From Janthinobacterium sp. J1-1 (GTDB lineage Bacteria > Pseudomonadota > Gammaproteobacteria > Burkholderiales > Burkholderiaceae_D): a stretch of 64,000 bases of DNA. Of this stretch, positions 18,140-27,658 are shown one piece after another (within the stretch, counting starts at the first letter, position 1; every line of letters starts with the position of its first letter). Where the stretch lies: positions 5,146,001 through 5,210,000 of the forward strand of contig NZ_CP132339.1 of NCBI RefSeq assembly GCF_030944405.1, read 5' to 3'. Below the pieces are notes generated by a model. It was not told the DNA's origin and did not search any database. It saw only the letters and a list, made by a program, of their open reading frames with translations. A program made the translations under genes and the position numbers.

Positions 18140-18286
18140 GCAGCGCGACTCGTGGATTTTTAAGCAGATTGTCGATACCTTAAGTACTTCGTTCGCGCAA
18201 TAGTCCAAAGCCAATGACGGCACTGACGTCGTGCCTACCATAGCTGAAGACTTATCACGCGATGAAAACGTGAATCGATCGGAACA

Positions 18287-18835
18287 TCAGGAATAAAAAC
18301 ACCGTCCGCAAGCCTGCCGATAAGACTCATTCCCGCCAATACTGATCTGCTCGCCTTCCTTGATGCGGCGGCCCTGCTCGTCGACGCGGATATTCATGGT
18401 GGCCTTCTTGCCGCAGGTGCAGATGTTCTTCAATTCTTCGATATCGTCGGCCAGCGCCAGCAGATAGGCCGAGCCGGGGAAGGGTTCGCCCTTGAAGTCG
18501 GTGCGCAGGCCGTAGCAGATGACGGGCACGCCCTTGACTTGCGCCAGCTGATGCAGCTGCTGCACTTGCTGCGTGCTGAGGAACTGCGCTTCATCGACCA
18601 GCAAACAAGCGACTTGCGGGATATCAAGCAGGAAGTTGGTATCGGCGTCGAAAATATCGACGACTCGTTGCGGCCCCAGCCGTGAAGTGACGCGGCCCAC
18701 GCCGTAGCGGCTGTCGATGGCGGCCGTGTACAGGCGCACCTGCTGGCCCTGCTCTTCGTAGTTGTGCGCGACTTGCAACAAGGCCGTCGACTTGCCCGCG
18801 TTCATTGCGGAATACCGGAAATAAAGTTTTGCCAC
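18287..18835 (-). CDS. tdk: Thymidine kinase (type II)
   Basis: The length of 182 residues is normal for the family. The P-loop AMNAGKST (residues 10-17) binds ATP, the LLVDEAQFL motif (~78-86) supplies the catalytic glutamate, and four cysteines (CTC ~139-141, CGRC ~176-179) form the zinc site of the lasso domain. It phosphorylates thymidine to dTMP in the cytoplasm for pyrimidine salvage. It stands alone, convergent with the two-gene accessory cassette. Confidence 0.95.
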   Translation of the reverse strand: MAKLYFRYSAMNAGKSTALLQVAHNYEEQGQQVRLYTAAIDSRYGVGRVTSRLGPQRVVDIFDADTNFLLDIPQVACLLVDEAQFLSTQQVQQLHQLAQVKGVPVICYGLRTDFKGEPFPGSAYLLALADDIEELKNICTCGKKATMNIRVDEQGRRIKEGEQISIGGNESYRQACGRCFYS

Positions 18836-19096
18836 TGCCGCCTGCCTGTCTTTGTCTTGTCTGGATACGGTTTATCACATTCCGCGAGGACGCCATTATA
18901 AGTCGCCTGACAGCGTTGCGACAGCCTGTATTGAAGCGGCGCATACTGGCGTGGCAAGCCTGGCGGATAGATGAAATGCGCATAAGCTAGCATTAAAACA
19001 TTCGTTCGCAGCACCCGGACCCGCGCCTACACTGCGCGGCACGAAAGGCGGCCCTGGACACAATCCGGTGCGGCTGTTTCGCTGACAGGAGCCATC

Positions 19097-20491
19097 ATGA
19101 ATGATCGTACGATTTTTTCGCCATCCCAACCGCCGGCGCTCTACAAGCTGATCGGCAATACCCCGCTGGTCGAAGTGACCAGGCTGGACACTGGCCCCTG
19201 CCAACTGCTCCTGAAACTCGAATCGCAAAACCCCGGCGGCTCCATCAAGGACCGCATCGGCCTGTCCATCATTGAGGCGGCCGAAGCCGACGGCAGCCTG
19301 CAGCCGGGCGGCATCATCATCGAGGCGACGGCCGGCAATACCGGCATCGGCCTGGCGCTGGTCGGCCGCATCAAGGGCTACCGCGTGATCCTGGTGGTGC
19401 CGGACAAGATGTCGACCGAAAAAGTGCTGCATTTGAAGGCCCTGGGCGCCGAAGTGCACACCACTCGCTCGGACGTCGGCAAGGGCCACCCCGAGTACTA
19501 CCAGGATTACGCGGCGCGCCTGGCGCGCGAACTGCCGGGCGCCTTCTTTGCCGACCAGTTCAACAATCCCGCCAATCCGCTCGCGCATGAAACCACCACC
19601 GGCCCGGAAATCTGGGAGCAGAGCGGCCATGACGTAGACGCCATCGTGGTCGGTGTCGGCTCGTCCGGCACCCTGACGGGCTTGACGCGTTATTTCCGCA
19701 AGGCGCAGCCGCAGCTGGAATTCGTGCTGGCCGATCCGCAAGGTTCCATCCTCACCGAATATATCGAGTCGGGCAGGGTCAGCGACACCAGCGGTTCATG
19801 GGCGGTGGAAGGCATCGGCGAAGACTTCATCCCCTCGATCGCCGACATGGACAGCGTGAAACATGCCTACACGATTACTGACCAGGAAAGCTTCGACAGC
19901 GCGCGCGCCCTGCTGCTGGCCGAGGGCATCCTCGGCGGCTCGTCGACCGGCACCCTGCTGGCGGCGGCCCTCAAGTACTGCCGCGAACAGACCACGCCGA
20001 AACGGGTCGTCACGTTCGTGTGCGACACCGGCACGCGCTACCTGTCCAAGGTCTATAACGATGGCTGGATGCGCGACCAGGGTCTGTTGCAGCGGGCACT
20101 GTCGGGCGACCTGCGCGACCTGATCGGACGCCGCTACGACGAAGGCGACGTGGTCAGCGTGGCGCCCGGCGACACCCTGCTCACCGCCTTCAACCGCATG
20201 CGCGCCAGCGACCTGGCGCAGCTGCCGGTGCTCGATGCGGGCAAGCTGGTGGGCATACTCGACGAGTCGGACCTGCTGCTGCATGTCTCTGGCGACGCGG
20301 CCCACTTTGCCGGCCTGGTGGGCGACACCATGACCACCCAGATCGAAACCCTGGCGCCCTCGGCAGGTATTGCGGCCCTGCGCGCCACCCTGGAGCGGGG
20401 CCTGACGGCGGTGGTCGCCGACGACGCCCTGTTCTACGGCCTGATCACGCGCTTCGACCTTCTCAACCACTTACGCAGGACACTATCTTGA
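19097..20491 (+). CDS. Cystathionine beta-synthase
   Basis: The 464-residue protein has an N-terminal PLP fold-type II domain (~12-320) with the PLP lysine at K51 in PGGSIKDR and the glycine-rich phosphate loop TAGNTGIG; a C-terminal pair of CBS domains follows (~335-464). It condenses serine with homocysteine to give cystathionine, and the tandem CBS domains may allow nucleotide or S-adenosylmethionine regulation. The CBS-domain tail separates it from cysteine synthases (CysK/CysM). It is coupled to the gamma-lyase gene by a 4-bp overlap. Confidence 0.9.
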   Translation: MNDRTIFSPSQPPALYKLIGNTPLVEVTRLDTGPCQLLLKLESQNPGGSIKDRIGLSIIEAAEADGSLQPGGIIIEATAGNTGIGLALVGRIKGYRVILVVPDKMSTEKVLHLKALGAEVHTTRSDVGKGHPEYYQDYAARLARELPGAFFADQFNNPANPLAHETTTGPEIWEQSGHDVDAIVVGVGSSGTLTGLTRYFRKAQPQLEFVLADPQGSILTEYIESGRVSDTSGSWAVEGIGEDFIPSIADMDSVKHAYTITDQESFDSARALLLAEGILGGSSTGTLLAAALKYCREQTTPKRVVTFVCDTGTRYLSKVYNDGWMRDQGLLQRALSGDLRDLIGRRYDEGDVVSVAPGDTLLTAFNRMRASDLAQLPVLDAGKLVGILDESDLLLHVSGDAAHFAGLVGDTMTTQIETLAPSAGIAALRATLERGLTAVVADDALFYGLITRFDLLNHLRRTLS

Positions 20492-21669
20492 ACGATAAAA
20501 CCACCCGCAAGAGCCATCTCGCCACGCGCGTGATCCACGCCGGCCAGTCGCCCGACCCGTCGACGGGCGCCATCATGCCGCCGATTTACGCCACCTCCAC
20601 TTTCGTGCAGGAAAGCCCCGGCGTGCACAAGGGCCTGGACTACGGCCGCTCGCACAATCCCACGCGCTGGGCGCTGGAACGCTGCGTGGCCGACCTCGAA
20701 GGCGGCAGCGCCGCGTTTGCGTTTGCCTCGGGCCTGGCCGCGATTTCGTCGGTGCTGGAACTGCTGGACGCGGGCAGCCATATCGTTGCCGGCGACGATA
20801 TGTACGGCGGCACGTATCGTTTGTTCGAGCGCGTGCGGCGCCGTTCGGCCGGCCATGAGTTTACATATGTGGATCTGACCAATCCGGAAAACCTGCTGGC
20901 CGCGCTGCGCCCGGAAACGAAGATGGTGTGGGTGGAAACGCCCACCAACCCGATGCTGAAACTGGCGGACCTGCGCGCGATCGCCAACATCTGCCGTGAA
21001 CGCGGCATTATCGCCGTGGCCGACAATACTTTTGCCAGCCCGCTGGTACAGCGCCCGCTGGAGCACGGTTTCGATATCGTGGTGCATTCCACCACCAAGT
21101 ACCTGAACGGCCACTCGGACATTATCGGCGGCATCGCCATCGTCGGCGCCGAGGAGCGCCAGGCGGAATGGCGCGAGCAGCTGGGCTTCCTGCAGAACTC
21201 GGTGGGCGCGATTGCAGGCCCGTTCGACAGCTTCCTGGCGCTGCGCGGCGTGAAAACGCTGGCGATCCGCATGGAGCGTCATTGCAAGAGCGCACTGGCG
21301 CTGGCGCAGTGGCTGGAGCAGCAGAAGGAAGTAAAAAAAGTATTTTATCCGGGCCTGGCGTCGCACCCGCAGCATGCGCTGGCGCAGCGCCAGATGGATG
21401 GCTACGGAGGCATCATTTCGATCGATTTGGACACCGACCTGGCCGGCGCACGCCGCTTTCTGGAGCGCTGTGCAGTGTTTGCCCTGGCCGAAAGCCTGGG
21501 TGGCGTGGAAAGCCTGATCGAGCACCCTGCCCTGATGACGCATGCCAGCATACCGGCCGAACAGCGGGCCAGGCTGGGCATAGGCGACGGCCTGATCCGT
21601 TTGTCGGTGGGCATCGAAGACCTGGAAGACCTGCGTCACGATCTGCGCACGGCGCTCGACGCGATCTGA
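20488..21669 (+). CDS. Cystathionine gamma-lyase (or gamma-synthase)
   Basis: The 393-residue protein is a fold-type I PLP enzyme of the Cys/Met metabolism family. The start is a TTG at 20488 inside the previous stop (TTGA overlap). The PLP lysine is K204 in HSTTKYLNGHSD, and the DYGRSHNPTR and EGGSAAFAFASG segments are typical. Paired with a cystathionine beta-synthase, it most likely cleaves cystathionine to cysteine, 2-oxobutyrate and ammonia (reverse transsulfuration). A gamma-synthase activity cannot be excluded from sequence alone. The 2-oxobutyrate produced can be converted to propionyl-CoA, which the prp cluster in this window would handle. Confidence 0.88.
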   Translation: MNDKTTRKSHLATRVIHAGQSPDPSTGAIMPPIYATSTFVQESPGVHKGLDYGRSHNPTRWALERCVADLEGGSAAFAFASGLAAISSVLELLDAGSHIVAGDDMYGGTYRLFERVRRRSAGHEFTYVDLTNPENLLAALRPETKMVWVETPTNPMLKLADLRAIANICRERGIIAVADNTFASPLVQRPLEHGFDIVVHSTTKYLNGHSDIIGGIAIVGAEERQAEWREQLGFLQNSVGAIAGPFDSFLALRGVKTLAIRMERHCKSALALAQWLEQQKEVKKVFYPGLASHPQHALAQRQMDGYGGIISIDLDTDLAGARRFLERCAVFALAESLGGVESLIEHPALMTHASIPAEQRARLGIGDGLIRLSVGIEDLEDLRHDLRTALDAI

Positions 21670-21675
21670 GCGGTG

Positions 21676-23880
21676 CTATTGCCCCGGGTGGTAGCGGCGC
21701 TCCAGGTGCCGCGCCACCTCTTCCGGGTAGAACAGCACGTCCTTGAATTCGCCGCGCGCATACATGGCCGCCTGGTCCTGGAAGTGCGGCGAGGCCGGGT
21801 CGCCACTCTGGCCGCCCGCCAGAATGCTTTTTGCCCTGATCCTGGGTCCGAACTCCACCGCCGCCACGAAGCTGTTGCCGCGCTCGCCGTAAATCCGCCT
21901 GGTCGTGCTCTTGCTGGTCTGGCCATAGGCCGCCAGCGCGCCCCAGTTGCCCGAGGCATACGGCACCGGCAGGCTGGGCTGATTGTCGTCGAACGGCTGC
22001 ACCACGTCGCCGGTCAGGCGCTGGTAGCGGTTGATCTCGCCCCACGGCGTTTGCCAGGAGCCAAAATCGCGCTCCAGCCTGGCCGCAGCAGCCGACAGCG
22101 CCGCCAGCCGCTGCGCGGCGCTTACTTGTCCGGTCGCCATGAAGTCGACCACCGGCACGCCGGCGGCACGCGCCGCCTTGCCCGCCGTCTCGGCCAGCCC
22201 TTGGCCCCAGAACACGGCCAGCGAGGTGGCGGTGGACGCCAGCCCGTAGCGCCAGTCCCAGCCGCGCAGCAAGGCGATCTTGCCGGCCAGCGCCAGCTTG
22301 TCGGCCGCATCTGCGGGCAGCGCATCGTATGCCGCAAACAGCGGCGGCAGCAAGGTCTCGAAGGCCGTCAGTTCGCTGTCGTAGGAGGCGGCGATCAGGC
22401 TGTCTAGCGTAAAGCCGCTGCGCTGGCTGAACACCTTGACCGCATGCAGGCCGCGTGCATTTTCCCCATACACCGACATATAGGCCGGGTAGTCCTGCTG
22501 GCGAGGGCTGTGCGGCCCAGCGGCCGAGTACGGCCAGTTGTTGGTGTTCTGGATCCAGCCATTTTTCGGGTTGAGCAGCGTGATCGTCTCGCCCACCTCA
22601 TGCAGGCCGCGCCATTCGGTGGCCGGGTCGCTGCCGTCGACCGGCTGCTTCCAGTTGAAACGGGGATCGCGCACGGGGATGAAGTTGCCGTGAAAGTAAG
22701 CGATATTGCCATCGGCATCCGCATACACGGTGTTGTTCGAGGAATTGGTGCGCAGTTCCATGGTGCGGTAAAAAGACGCGTAATCGCGCGCCTTGGTGCG
22801 CGTGTAGGACTGCGTCAGGGCCGTCAAAGGTTCGTTCATCAGGCGCACCGCCACCCAGCGCCCGTCCTGCGCACGCACGATGGGGCCGTGGTGGCTGTAG
22901 TAGGCGGTGATGGTGCGGCTGGCCATGCCGCCACCGGCCAGTTTGTAGGGCAAGCTGATCGGCACGGCTTTCAGGGGCCGCAGCGCGCCGCCGTAGCGGT
23001 AGTGCCAGGCGCCGTCGTGCTCGACGATGGTTTCCAGGTACTCGTCGATCACGTCGCCGCCGCCCGAGGTATGCATCCAGCCGATGCGCTCGTTGAAGCC
23101 CTGGTAGACAAAGAACTGGCCCCAGGTCACCGCGCCATAGGCGTTCAGGCCTTCGCCGCTGGTGACCTGCACTTCGGGCCGGAAGTAGAACGAGGTGTGC
23201 GGATTGATCATCAACAGCGCATGGCCGTTTTGGGTGATGGCCGGCGCGATGGCAAAGCCGTTCGAGCCGCTCGGTTCCGCGTCCAGGCCGCTGGCGGAAA
23301 CGGCCAGCGCCGGTGCCGGCACAGGCAGCGCCGCCTGGCCATAAAAGGCTTCCAGCTGCGCCAGGTTGACCGATTCGATATCGCCGCCGATGCTGCCTTC
23401 GCTGAAGCTCAAGGCCATCCACGGCTCGAAATGCGTGATCAGGCGCGGTGTGACTTGGGGGTGGGTGGCCAGGTAAAAATTGAGCCCATCGGCAAACGCA
23501 TCCATCAGTTGCCGCAGCCAGGGCGGGCTGGCGCGGTACTGCGCCTGCAGTTCGGCCGGATCGATGAACAGCTTCATGCGCAGGTCGCGGTACAGCTCGC
23601 GCTCGCCCTCCACTTCCGCCAGGCGCCCCATGGCGTTGATGTAATTGAGTTCGATGCGGGCAAAATCGTCTTCGGCCTGCGCATACATCAGGCCGAAGAC
23701 GGCGTCCGCATCGCTCTTGCCCGTCACATGGGGGATGCCCCAGGTGTCGCGCGCGATCGATACATTGGCGGCCTGCGCCTGCCAGCGCGCCAAGTCGGTG
23801 GCGGGAGCAGCGGTAACTGCATGGGGCGCGGCGCACGCAGCGCAAAGGGCGGCGGCATGCAGCCAGCGGCGGGTGGACAT
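21676..23880 (-). CDS. Penicillin acylase / acyl-homoserine-lactone acylase family hydrolase
   Basis: The 734-residue Ntn-hydrolase has a Sec signal peptide (~1-25), an alpha-subunit region, a linker, and then a beta subunit whose N-terminal nucleophile is Ser206 in SGSNGFAI after autoproteolytic processing. The HTSGGGDVIDEY and NTNNWPYS segments fit the family. It acts in the periplasm or outside the cell. Some members degrade acyl-homoserine-lactone signals and others hydrolyse lactam side chains; sequence does not settle which. It is followed on the same strand by nothing linked (stop 7 bp from the end of the convergent gamma-lyase gene). Confidence 0.88.
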   Translation of the reverse strand: MSTRRWLHAAALCAACAAPHAVTAAPATDLARWQAQAANVSIARDTWGIPHVTGKSDADAVFGLMYAQAEDDFARIELNYINAMGRLAEVEGERELYRDLRMKLFIDPAELQAQYRASPPWLRQLMDAFADGLNFYLATHPQVTPRLITHFEPWMALSFSEGSIGGDIESVNLAQLEAFYGQAALPVPAPALAVSASGLDAEPSGSNGFAIAPAITQNGHALLMINPHTSFYFRPEVQVTSGEGLNAYGAVTWGQFFVYQGFNERIGWMHTSGGGDVIDEYLETIVEHDGAWHYRYGGALRPLKAVPISLPYKLAGGGMASRTITAYYSHHGPIVRAQDGRWVAVRLMNEPLTALTQSYTRTKARDYASFYRTMELRTNSSNNTVYADADGNIAYFHGNFIPVRDPRFNWKQPVDGSDPATEWRGLHEVGETITLLNPKNGWIQNTNNWPYSAAGPHSPRQQDYPAYMSVYGENARGLHAVKVFSQRSGFTLDSLIAASYDSELTAFETLLPPLFAAYDALPADAADKLALAGKIALLRGWDWRYGLASTATSLAVFWGQGLAETAGKAARAAGVPVVDFMATGQVSAAQRLAALSAAAARLERDFGSWQTPWGEINRYQRLTGDVVQPFDDNQPSLPVPYASGNWGALAAYGQTSKSTTRRIYGERGNSFVAAVEFGPRIRAKSILAGGQSGDPASPHFQDQAAMYARGEFKDVLFYPEEVARHLERRYHPGQ

Positions 23881-23896
23881 GGCTCTACTCCGGGGT

Positions 23897-24736
23897 TCAG
23901 GATGCGTCGATCAGCGCCGCGATGCGCTGGTTCAATTCCGTGTTTTCCGCCTGCAGCTGCGCCACGCGCTGCTTCAGGCCGGCCAGCTCGCCGCGCAGGC
24001 GTTCCACCTCGCTGGGCGCCTGGGCGGCATTCTCCGCCCATGGCTCGTTGCCGGTCTCGGGCGTATCCTGCGACACGTGCGGCATCTTTGGTTCGCGCGG
24101 CGTGCGTGTGGCGGCGCGCTGTTCGCGGATCTCCTTGGCCGCCTGGCGCAACAGCTTCTTGCCGCCGGCCACGGCCGCCACCTGCTCGTCCTGCGGCAGC
24201 GAGGCCACGGTGGCCGCCGCATTGATGGAGATCGTGCCCGCACGCACCGCTTCGACCAGCTCCGGCGTGGCCGCCTTCTGGATCTTTTCGATCTGGCTGA
24301 TCTGGTTGCTGGAGAGGCGCGCGGCCTTGGCCACGTCTTCGCGCGTGCTCATGGCCGGCTTCGGCGCGCTCTCGCCTTCCGCCGCCTCGTCGGCAGCGGC
24401 CGGCGCCGGGCTGCGCGCGGCGACGATTTCCTTTTTCCTCAGCGCCAGCACGCCGCGCTGGAAATCCGAGACGCTGCGACGCGCCAGGTGATTGTCGATC
24501 ATCCACAGCATCACGTCGTCGAGCGACTCGAAGCTGCTGTTCTGGATGGTCCTGAAGTCGATATGATGTTTGCGGCAGATGGCGTAGCGGTTGTGGCCGT
24601 CGATCAGCACGTCGTTCCACAGCACCAGCGCGTCGCGGCAGCCTTCGGCCAGCAGGCTGCGCTCGAGCGCCGCGTATTCGCTCTCGGTCAGCGGGTCGAC
24701 ATACGACTGCAGCACCTGATTGATAATGATATTCAT
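23897..24736 (-). CDS. ParB-N-domain (ParB/Srx-like) regulatory protein
   Basis: The start at 24736 (MNIIINQVL) gives 279 residues. Residues ~1-100 form a ParB/sulfiredoxin-type N domain with the DGHNRYAICRKH motif that binds nucleotide in ParB relatives, followed by a helix-turn-helix segment (STREDVAKAARLSSNQISQIEKI, ~130-155). The rest is a charged alpha-helical region ending in a coiled coil of heptads (VERLRGELAGLKQRVAQLQAEN). It is a lone gene, far from an obvious parA, so it is likely a regulator rather than the chromosome partition protein. It is 17 bp from the acylase gene on the same strand and possibly co-transcribed. Confidence 0.75.
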   Translation of the reverse strand: MNIIINQVLQSYVDPLTESEYAALERSLLAEGCRDALVLWNDVLIDGHNRYAICRKHHIDFRTIQNSSFESLDDVMLWMIDNHLARRSVSDFQRGVLALRKKEIVAARSPAPAAADEAAEGESAPKPAMSTREDVAKAARLSSNQISQIEKIQKAATPELVEAVRAGTISINAAATVASLPQDEQVAAVAGGKKLLRQAAKEIREQRAATRTPREPKMPHVSQDTPETGNEPWAENAAQAPSEVERLRGELAGLKQRVAQLQAENTELNQRIAALIDAS

Positions 24737-24847
24737 GGTTGTCCTCTGTAGTACGGCGCGATGGTGCGCGCCGGCACGCATGCTACACCATCTGCCCTGC
24801 CTCACCGGGTAAAATCACGGCCACTCCCATTATCCCGGCATCGAGAC

Positions 24848-25291
24848 ATGAAAAGAAAGCACGCCGTCGCGGCGATTTTTACCATTGCCGCTGTCGGCTT
24901 CACGTATGTCAGCCCGTATATCGCCATGTACCGCATCAGCATGGCCGCCAGGTCGGTGCGCACGGCCAATCTGGCCCACTACGCCGACCTGCCGGCCCTG
25001 CGCGCCAGCGTGGCCCGCCAGCTGCGCGCGGCCGGCGAAGCTGGCAGCGAGGACGAACTGCGGCAGTTGCTCGACAGGATCGTCTCGCCGCCCGGCCTGA
25101 CGGTGCTGATCCTGCACGGCAAGCATGGGGCGAATGGCGAACGCCGCGATTTCCGCATGTCCTACCGCTCCTGGAACGAGGTGGTGCTGCGGCGCGCCGG
25201 CGCCGGCGACGCGGCCAGCGCCTTCGTGCTGCGCCGGCGCGACATGTGGGACTGGCAGCTGGCGGACCTGGCCTTGCCGGCCGACTTGTGA
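24848..25291 (+). CDS. DUF2939-family membrane-anchored protein
   Basis: The start at 24848 gives 147 residues. An N-terminal membrane helix (~7-25) is followed by the family signature YVSPYIAMYRI and the YADLPALRASVARQL pattern, with a soluble domain exposed to the periplasm. DUF2939 has no known function. It shares this layout with the gene 140 bp downstream, so the two are a tandem duplicate pair. Confidence 0.75.
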   Translation: MKRKHAVAAIFTIAAVGFTYVSPYIAMYRISMAARSVRTANLAHYADLPALRASVARQLRAAGEAGSEDELRQLLDRIVSPPGLTVLILHGKHGANGERRDFRMSYRSWNEVVLRRAGAGDAASAFVLRRRDMWDWQLADLALPADL

Positions 25292-25431
25292 TCATGTCAC
25301 GCAGACAAGGCGAATACGCGCTGACTTGATCCAGAGCAAACAATTACCATAATATCTAGATTTATTTAAGGAAACATTATGTAAGATGCCATCACTTCGG
25401 GCGCAACGGCGCCGGCAAACGAGAGATTGCG

Positions 25432-25941
25432 ATGAAAAAAGCCCTCTTTTTCGGCATCGTGGCGCTGGCGGTGCTGGCCGGCCTGTTCTATGGCACGCCG
25501 TATTTCGCGATGAACCAGCTCCGCGCCGCCAGCATCACGCAAGATGCCGACGCGCTGGCCGCCCATGTCGATAGCAACCGCCTGCGCGCCAACCTCGGAC
25601 GCCAGCTGCGCGCCCTGTTCGCCGCGCCGGAAGTCGCCAGCGACATCAACCCCGACATCGTTGACCCGTTGCTCGACACCATGCTGATGCCGGAGGGTAT
25701 CGTGGCCCTGCTCAAGCTGAACGCCCATTATGAAACCGCGGCCGGCCGGCGCAGCGACATCAGCGGCTTGCGGCGCAACACCGCGCCGGCCTACTCGCTG
25801 AACTATATTTCCTGGAATAGCGTCGTGGTGCAGCGCGCCCACAGCAAGAGCCGCGTCGGCGAGCTGACCTTGAGCCGCGATGGCCTGTGGCACTGGAAGC
25901 TGACCTCGGTGGCCTTGCCGAAAAACCTGGCCGACGCATGA
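25432..25941 (+). CDS. DUF2939-family protein, second tandem copy
   Basis: 169 residues with a membrane helix at ~5-22 (LFFGIVALAVLAGLFYG), then YGTPYFAMNQLRAA and VDSNRLRANLGRQLRAL matching the first copy, and a C-terminal WKLTSVALP segment that parallels the first copy's ending (WQLADLALP). No known biochemical role. The divergence between copies suggests an old duplication. Confidence 0.75.
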   Translation: MKKALFFGIVALAVLAGLFYGTPYFAMNQLRAASITQDADALAAHVDSNRLRANLGRQLRALFAAPEVASDINPDIVDPLLDTMLMPEGIVALLKLNAHYETAAGRRSDISGLRRNTAPAYSLNYISWNSVVVQRAHSKSRVGELTLSRDGLWHWKLTSVALPKNLADA

Positions 25942-25992
25942 AATGACGGCGCGCTGCTATGATCTGATTTTCAACCTTCTATCGGAGGCAGC

Positions 25993-26205
25993 ATGTCGGA
26001 TCTGGTACAACAAGCACTGGCCCACGCGGGCAAGTCGGCGGGCACGCCGTGGGTGGTGACCCTGGTCAATGGCGAAAAACTCACCGGGCCGATCTCGCCC
26101 TTGGCCGAGGGCTGCTACGCCATCGGCCTCGGTCAGATCAAGTATTTTTCCAGCGACAAGGTGGCCTGCCTGAATGTGTCGGGCGCCGGCGCGTTTCCGA
26201 TCTAG
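25993..26205 (+). CDS. Small hypothetical protein
   Basis: 70 residues, with a good ribosome site (GGAGG, spaced 5 bases) before the ATG. The short beta-rich sequence (PWVVTLVNGEKLTGPISPL, then YFSSDKVACLNV) resembles a small SH3/Sm-like barrel, but no family is recognised. It is convergent with the HD-GYP gene. Confidence 0.55.
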   Translation: MSDLVQQALAHAGKSAGTPWVVTLVNGEKLTGPISPLAEGCYAIGLGQIKYFSSDKVACLNVSGAGAFPI

Positions 26206-26212
26206 ACCATCC

Positions 26213-27658
26213 TCAGGCCGCCAGCGCCACGCCGGCCGGTGCGGGCGTGGCTGGCGCCGCCGGGACGGCAATCGCCGCAACGCCGGCGGTCGCCAGTTCC
26301 GGCAAGCGCGCCAGCGCCGCCTTGAGCGCGTCGAAGCACTGTGCGTCGATGGCCGTGCCAACCGTTTCGGCCATGATGTCGAGCGCCTTCGGGATCGGGA
26401 TCGGGCCGCGATACGGCCGGTCGGCCGTGATGGCGTCAAAAATGTCGGCGGTGGTGATGATGCGCGTTTCCAGCGAAATGGCGTCCGCCAGCAGGCCGTG
26501 CGGATAGCCCTTGCCATCGAGCCGCTCATGGTGGGCCGCGGCCACGATGGCCAGCTCGGCAAAGGCGTCGATGCGCGACAGGATTTTTTGCGTATAGCCG
26601 GCATGCAGTTGCACCGCCAGCCACTCGTCGGTATCAAGCTTGCCAGCCTTGTCGAGCACGCTGTTGCTGACGCCCAGCTTGCCCACGTCATGCAGCAAGG
26701 CGCCGCGCTTGAGCCAGCGCCGCCGTTCCAGCGACAGGCCCATGGCCTCGCCGATCATGTCGGTGTACAGCGCCACCCGCTCGCTGTGGCCGCTGGTGTA
26801 CGGACTCTTTGAATCGACCACCTGGCCAAAGGCCGCAGCGATATCGTCCAGGTAGTCTTCGTCGACCGGCACGATGCGCGCGGCCGGTTCCAGCGCCGCC
26901 ACCGCCGCGCCGATATGTTCCGAGCGCAACATCGACCAGAACGCGCCCGATTCGGCCACCCGCTCGAACGCGTCCACCAGCAGCGGATCGAACCAGCTGC
27001 CGGCGCGGTGGCGCACTTCGGCGCGCGCCGCCCTGGCGCCGTCGGCCGTATGAAACACATCGATCACCTGCGCCATCAGCGCGATGCGCGAGAACATGGG
27101 AATCGCCTCGCCGGCCACTCTGTCCGGCTTGCCCTGGCCGTTGTAATGCTCGTCGAGGCTGTAGATGCCGGCCGCCACGCTTTCCGGGAAGCGCAGCAGG
27201 CGCGCGATATCGGCCCCGCGCTGGCAGCGCGTGGCGACCAGCTCGCGGGCGATGCGCGGTCCGTCGCGCAGAATCGTCATGACGGCGCGAAACCGTTCGG
27301 CCAGCCCGGCTTTCAGCCCGGTGTGCTTGAGCACGAACTTCAGCACTTGCGGCAGGCTGTCGCCCACCGCCTTGTAATCCTGCTTGAAGGCCAGGTCGTC
27401 GGTCAGGTACAGCTCGCAGATGCGCGCGGCGTTGCTGCTGCAGCCCAGGTCCTTCAGCAGCAAGGTGTAATACAAATCCCACAACTCATCGTCACTCATG
27501 CCGATCTCGCGGCCCACATGCATGCCGATCCAGCAGCAGCGGATGCAGTGCCCCTCCGGCTGGCCTTCGGTAATGTCCAGCGCCTGGCTCAGGGCGGCAA
27601 TCAGTTCGGACAGCTTGATGCTGCTGGCGGGGAGCGGGGTCATGGTTGAAATTGGCAT
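26213..27658 (-). CDS. HD-GYP domain phosphodiesterase
   Basis: The start at 27658 gives 481 residues (the in-frame extension upstream has no family support; a second ATG at 27643 is also possible). It contains a duplicated HD region: an N-terminal degenerate domain (~1-260, with HCIRCCWIGMHVG and SLDEHYNGQGKPD) and the catalytic HD-GYP domain (~285-460) with the signature HDVGKLGVSNSVLDKAGKL and HHERLDGKGYPHGL. HD-GYP enzymes degrade cyclic di-GMP, lowering its level and favouring motility over biofilm. There is no sensor or receiver domain, so activation is probably through the N-terminal half. Confidence 0.87.
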   Translation of the reverse strand: MPISTMTPLPASSIKLSELIAALSQALDITEGQPEGHCIRCCWIGMHVGREIGMSDDELWDLYYTLLLKDLGCSSNAARICELYLTDDLAFKQDYKAVGDSLPQVLKFVLKHTGLKAGLAERFRAVMTILRDGPRIARELVATRCQRGADIARLLRFPESVAAGIYSLDEHYNGQGKPDRVAGEAIPMFSRIALMAQVIDVFHTADGARAARAEVRHRAGSWFDPLLVDAFERVAESGAFWSMLRSEHIGAAVAALEPAARIVPVDEDYLDDIAAAFGQVVDSKSPYTSGHSERVALYTDMIGEAMGLSLERRRWLKRGALLHDVGKLGVSNSVLDKAGKLDTDEWLAVQLHAGYTQKILSRIDAFAELAIVAAAHHERLDGKGYPHGLLADAISLETRIITTADIFDAITADRPYRGPIPIPKALDIMAETVGTAIDAQCFDALKAALARLPELATAGVAAIAVPAAPATPAPAGVALAA

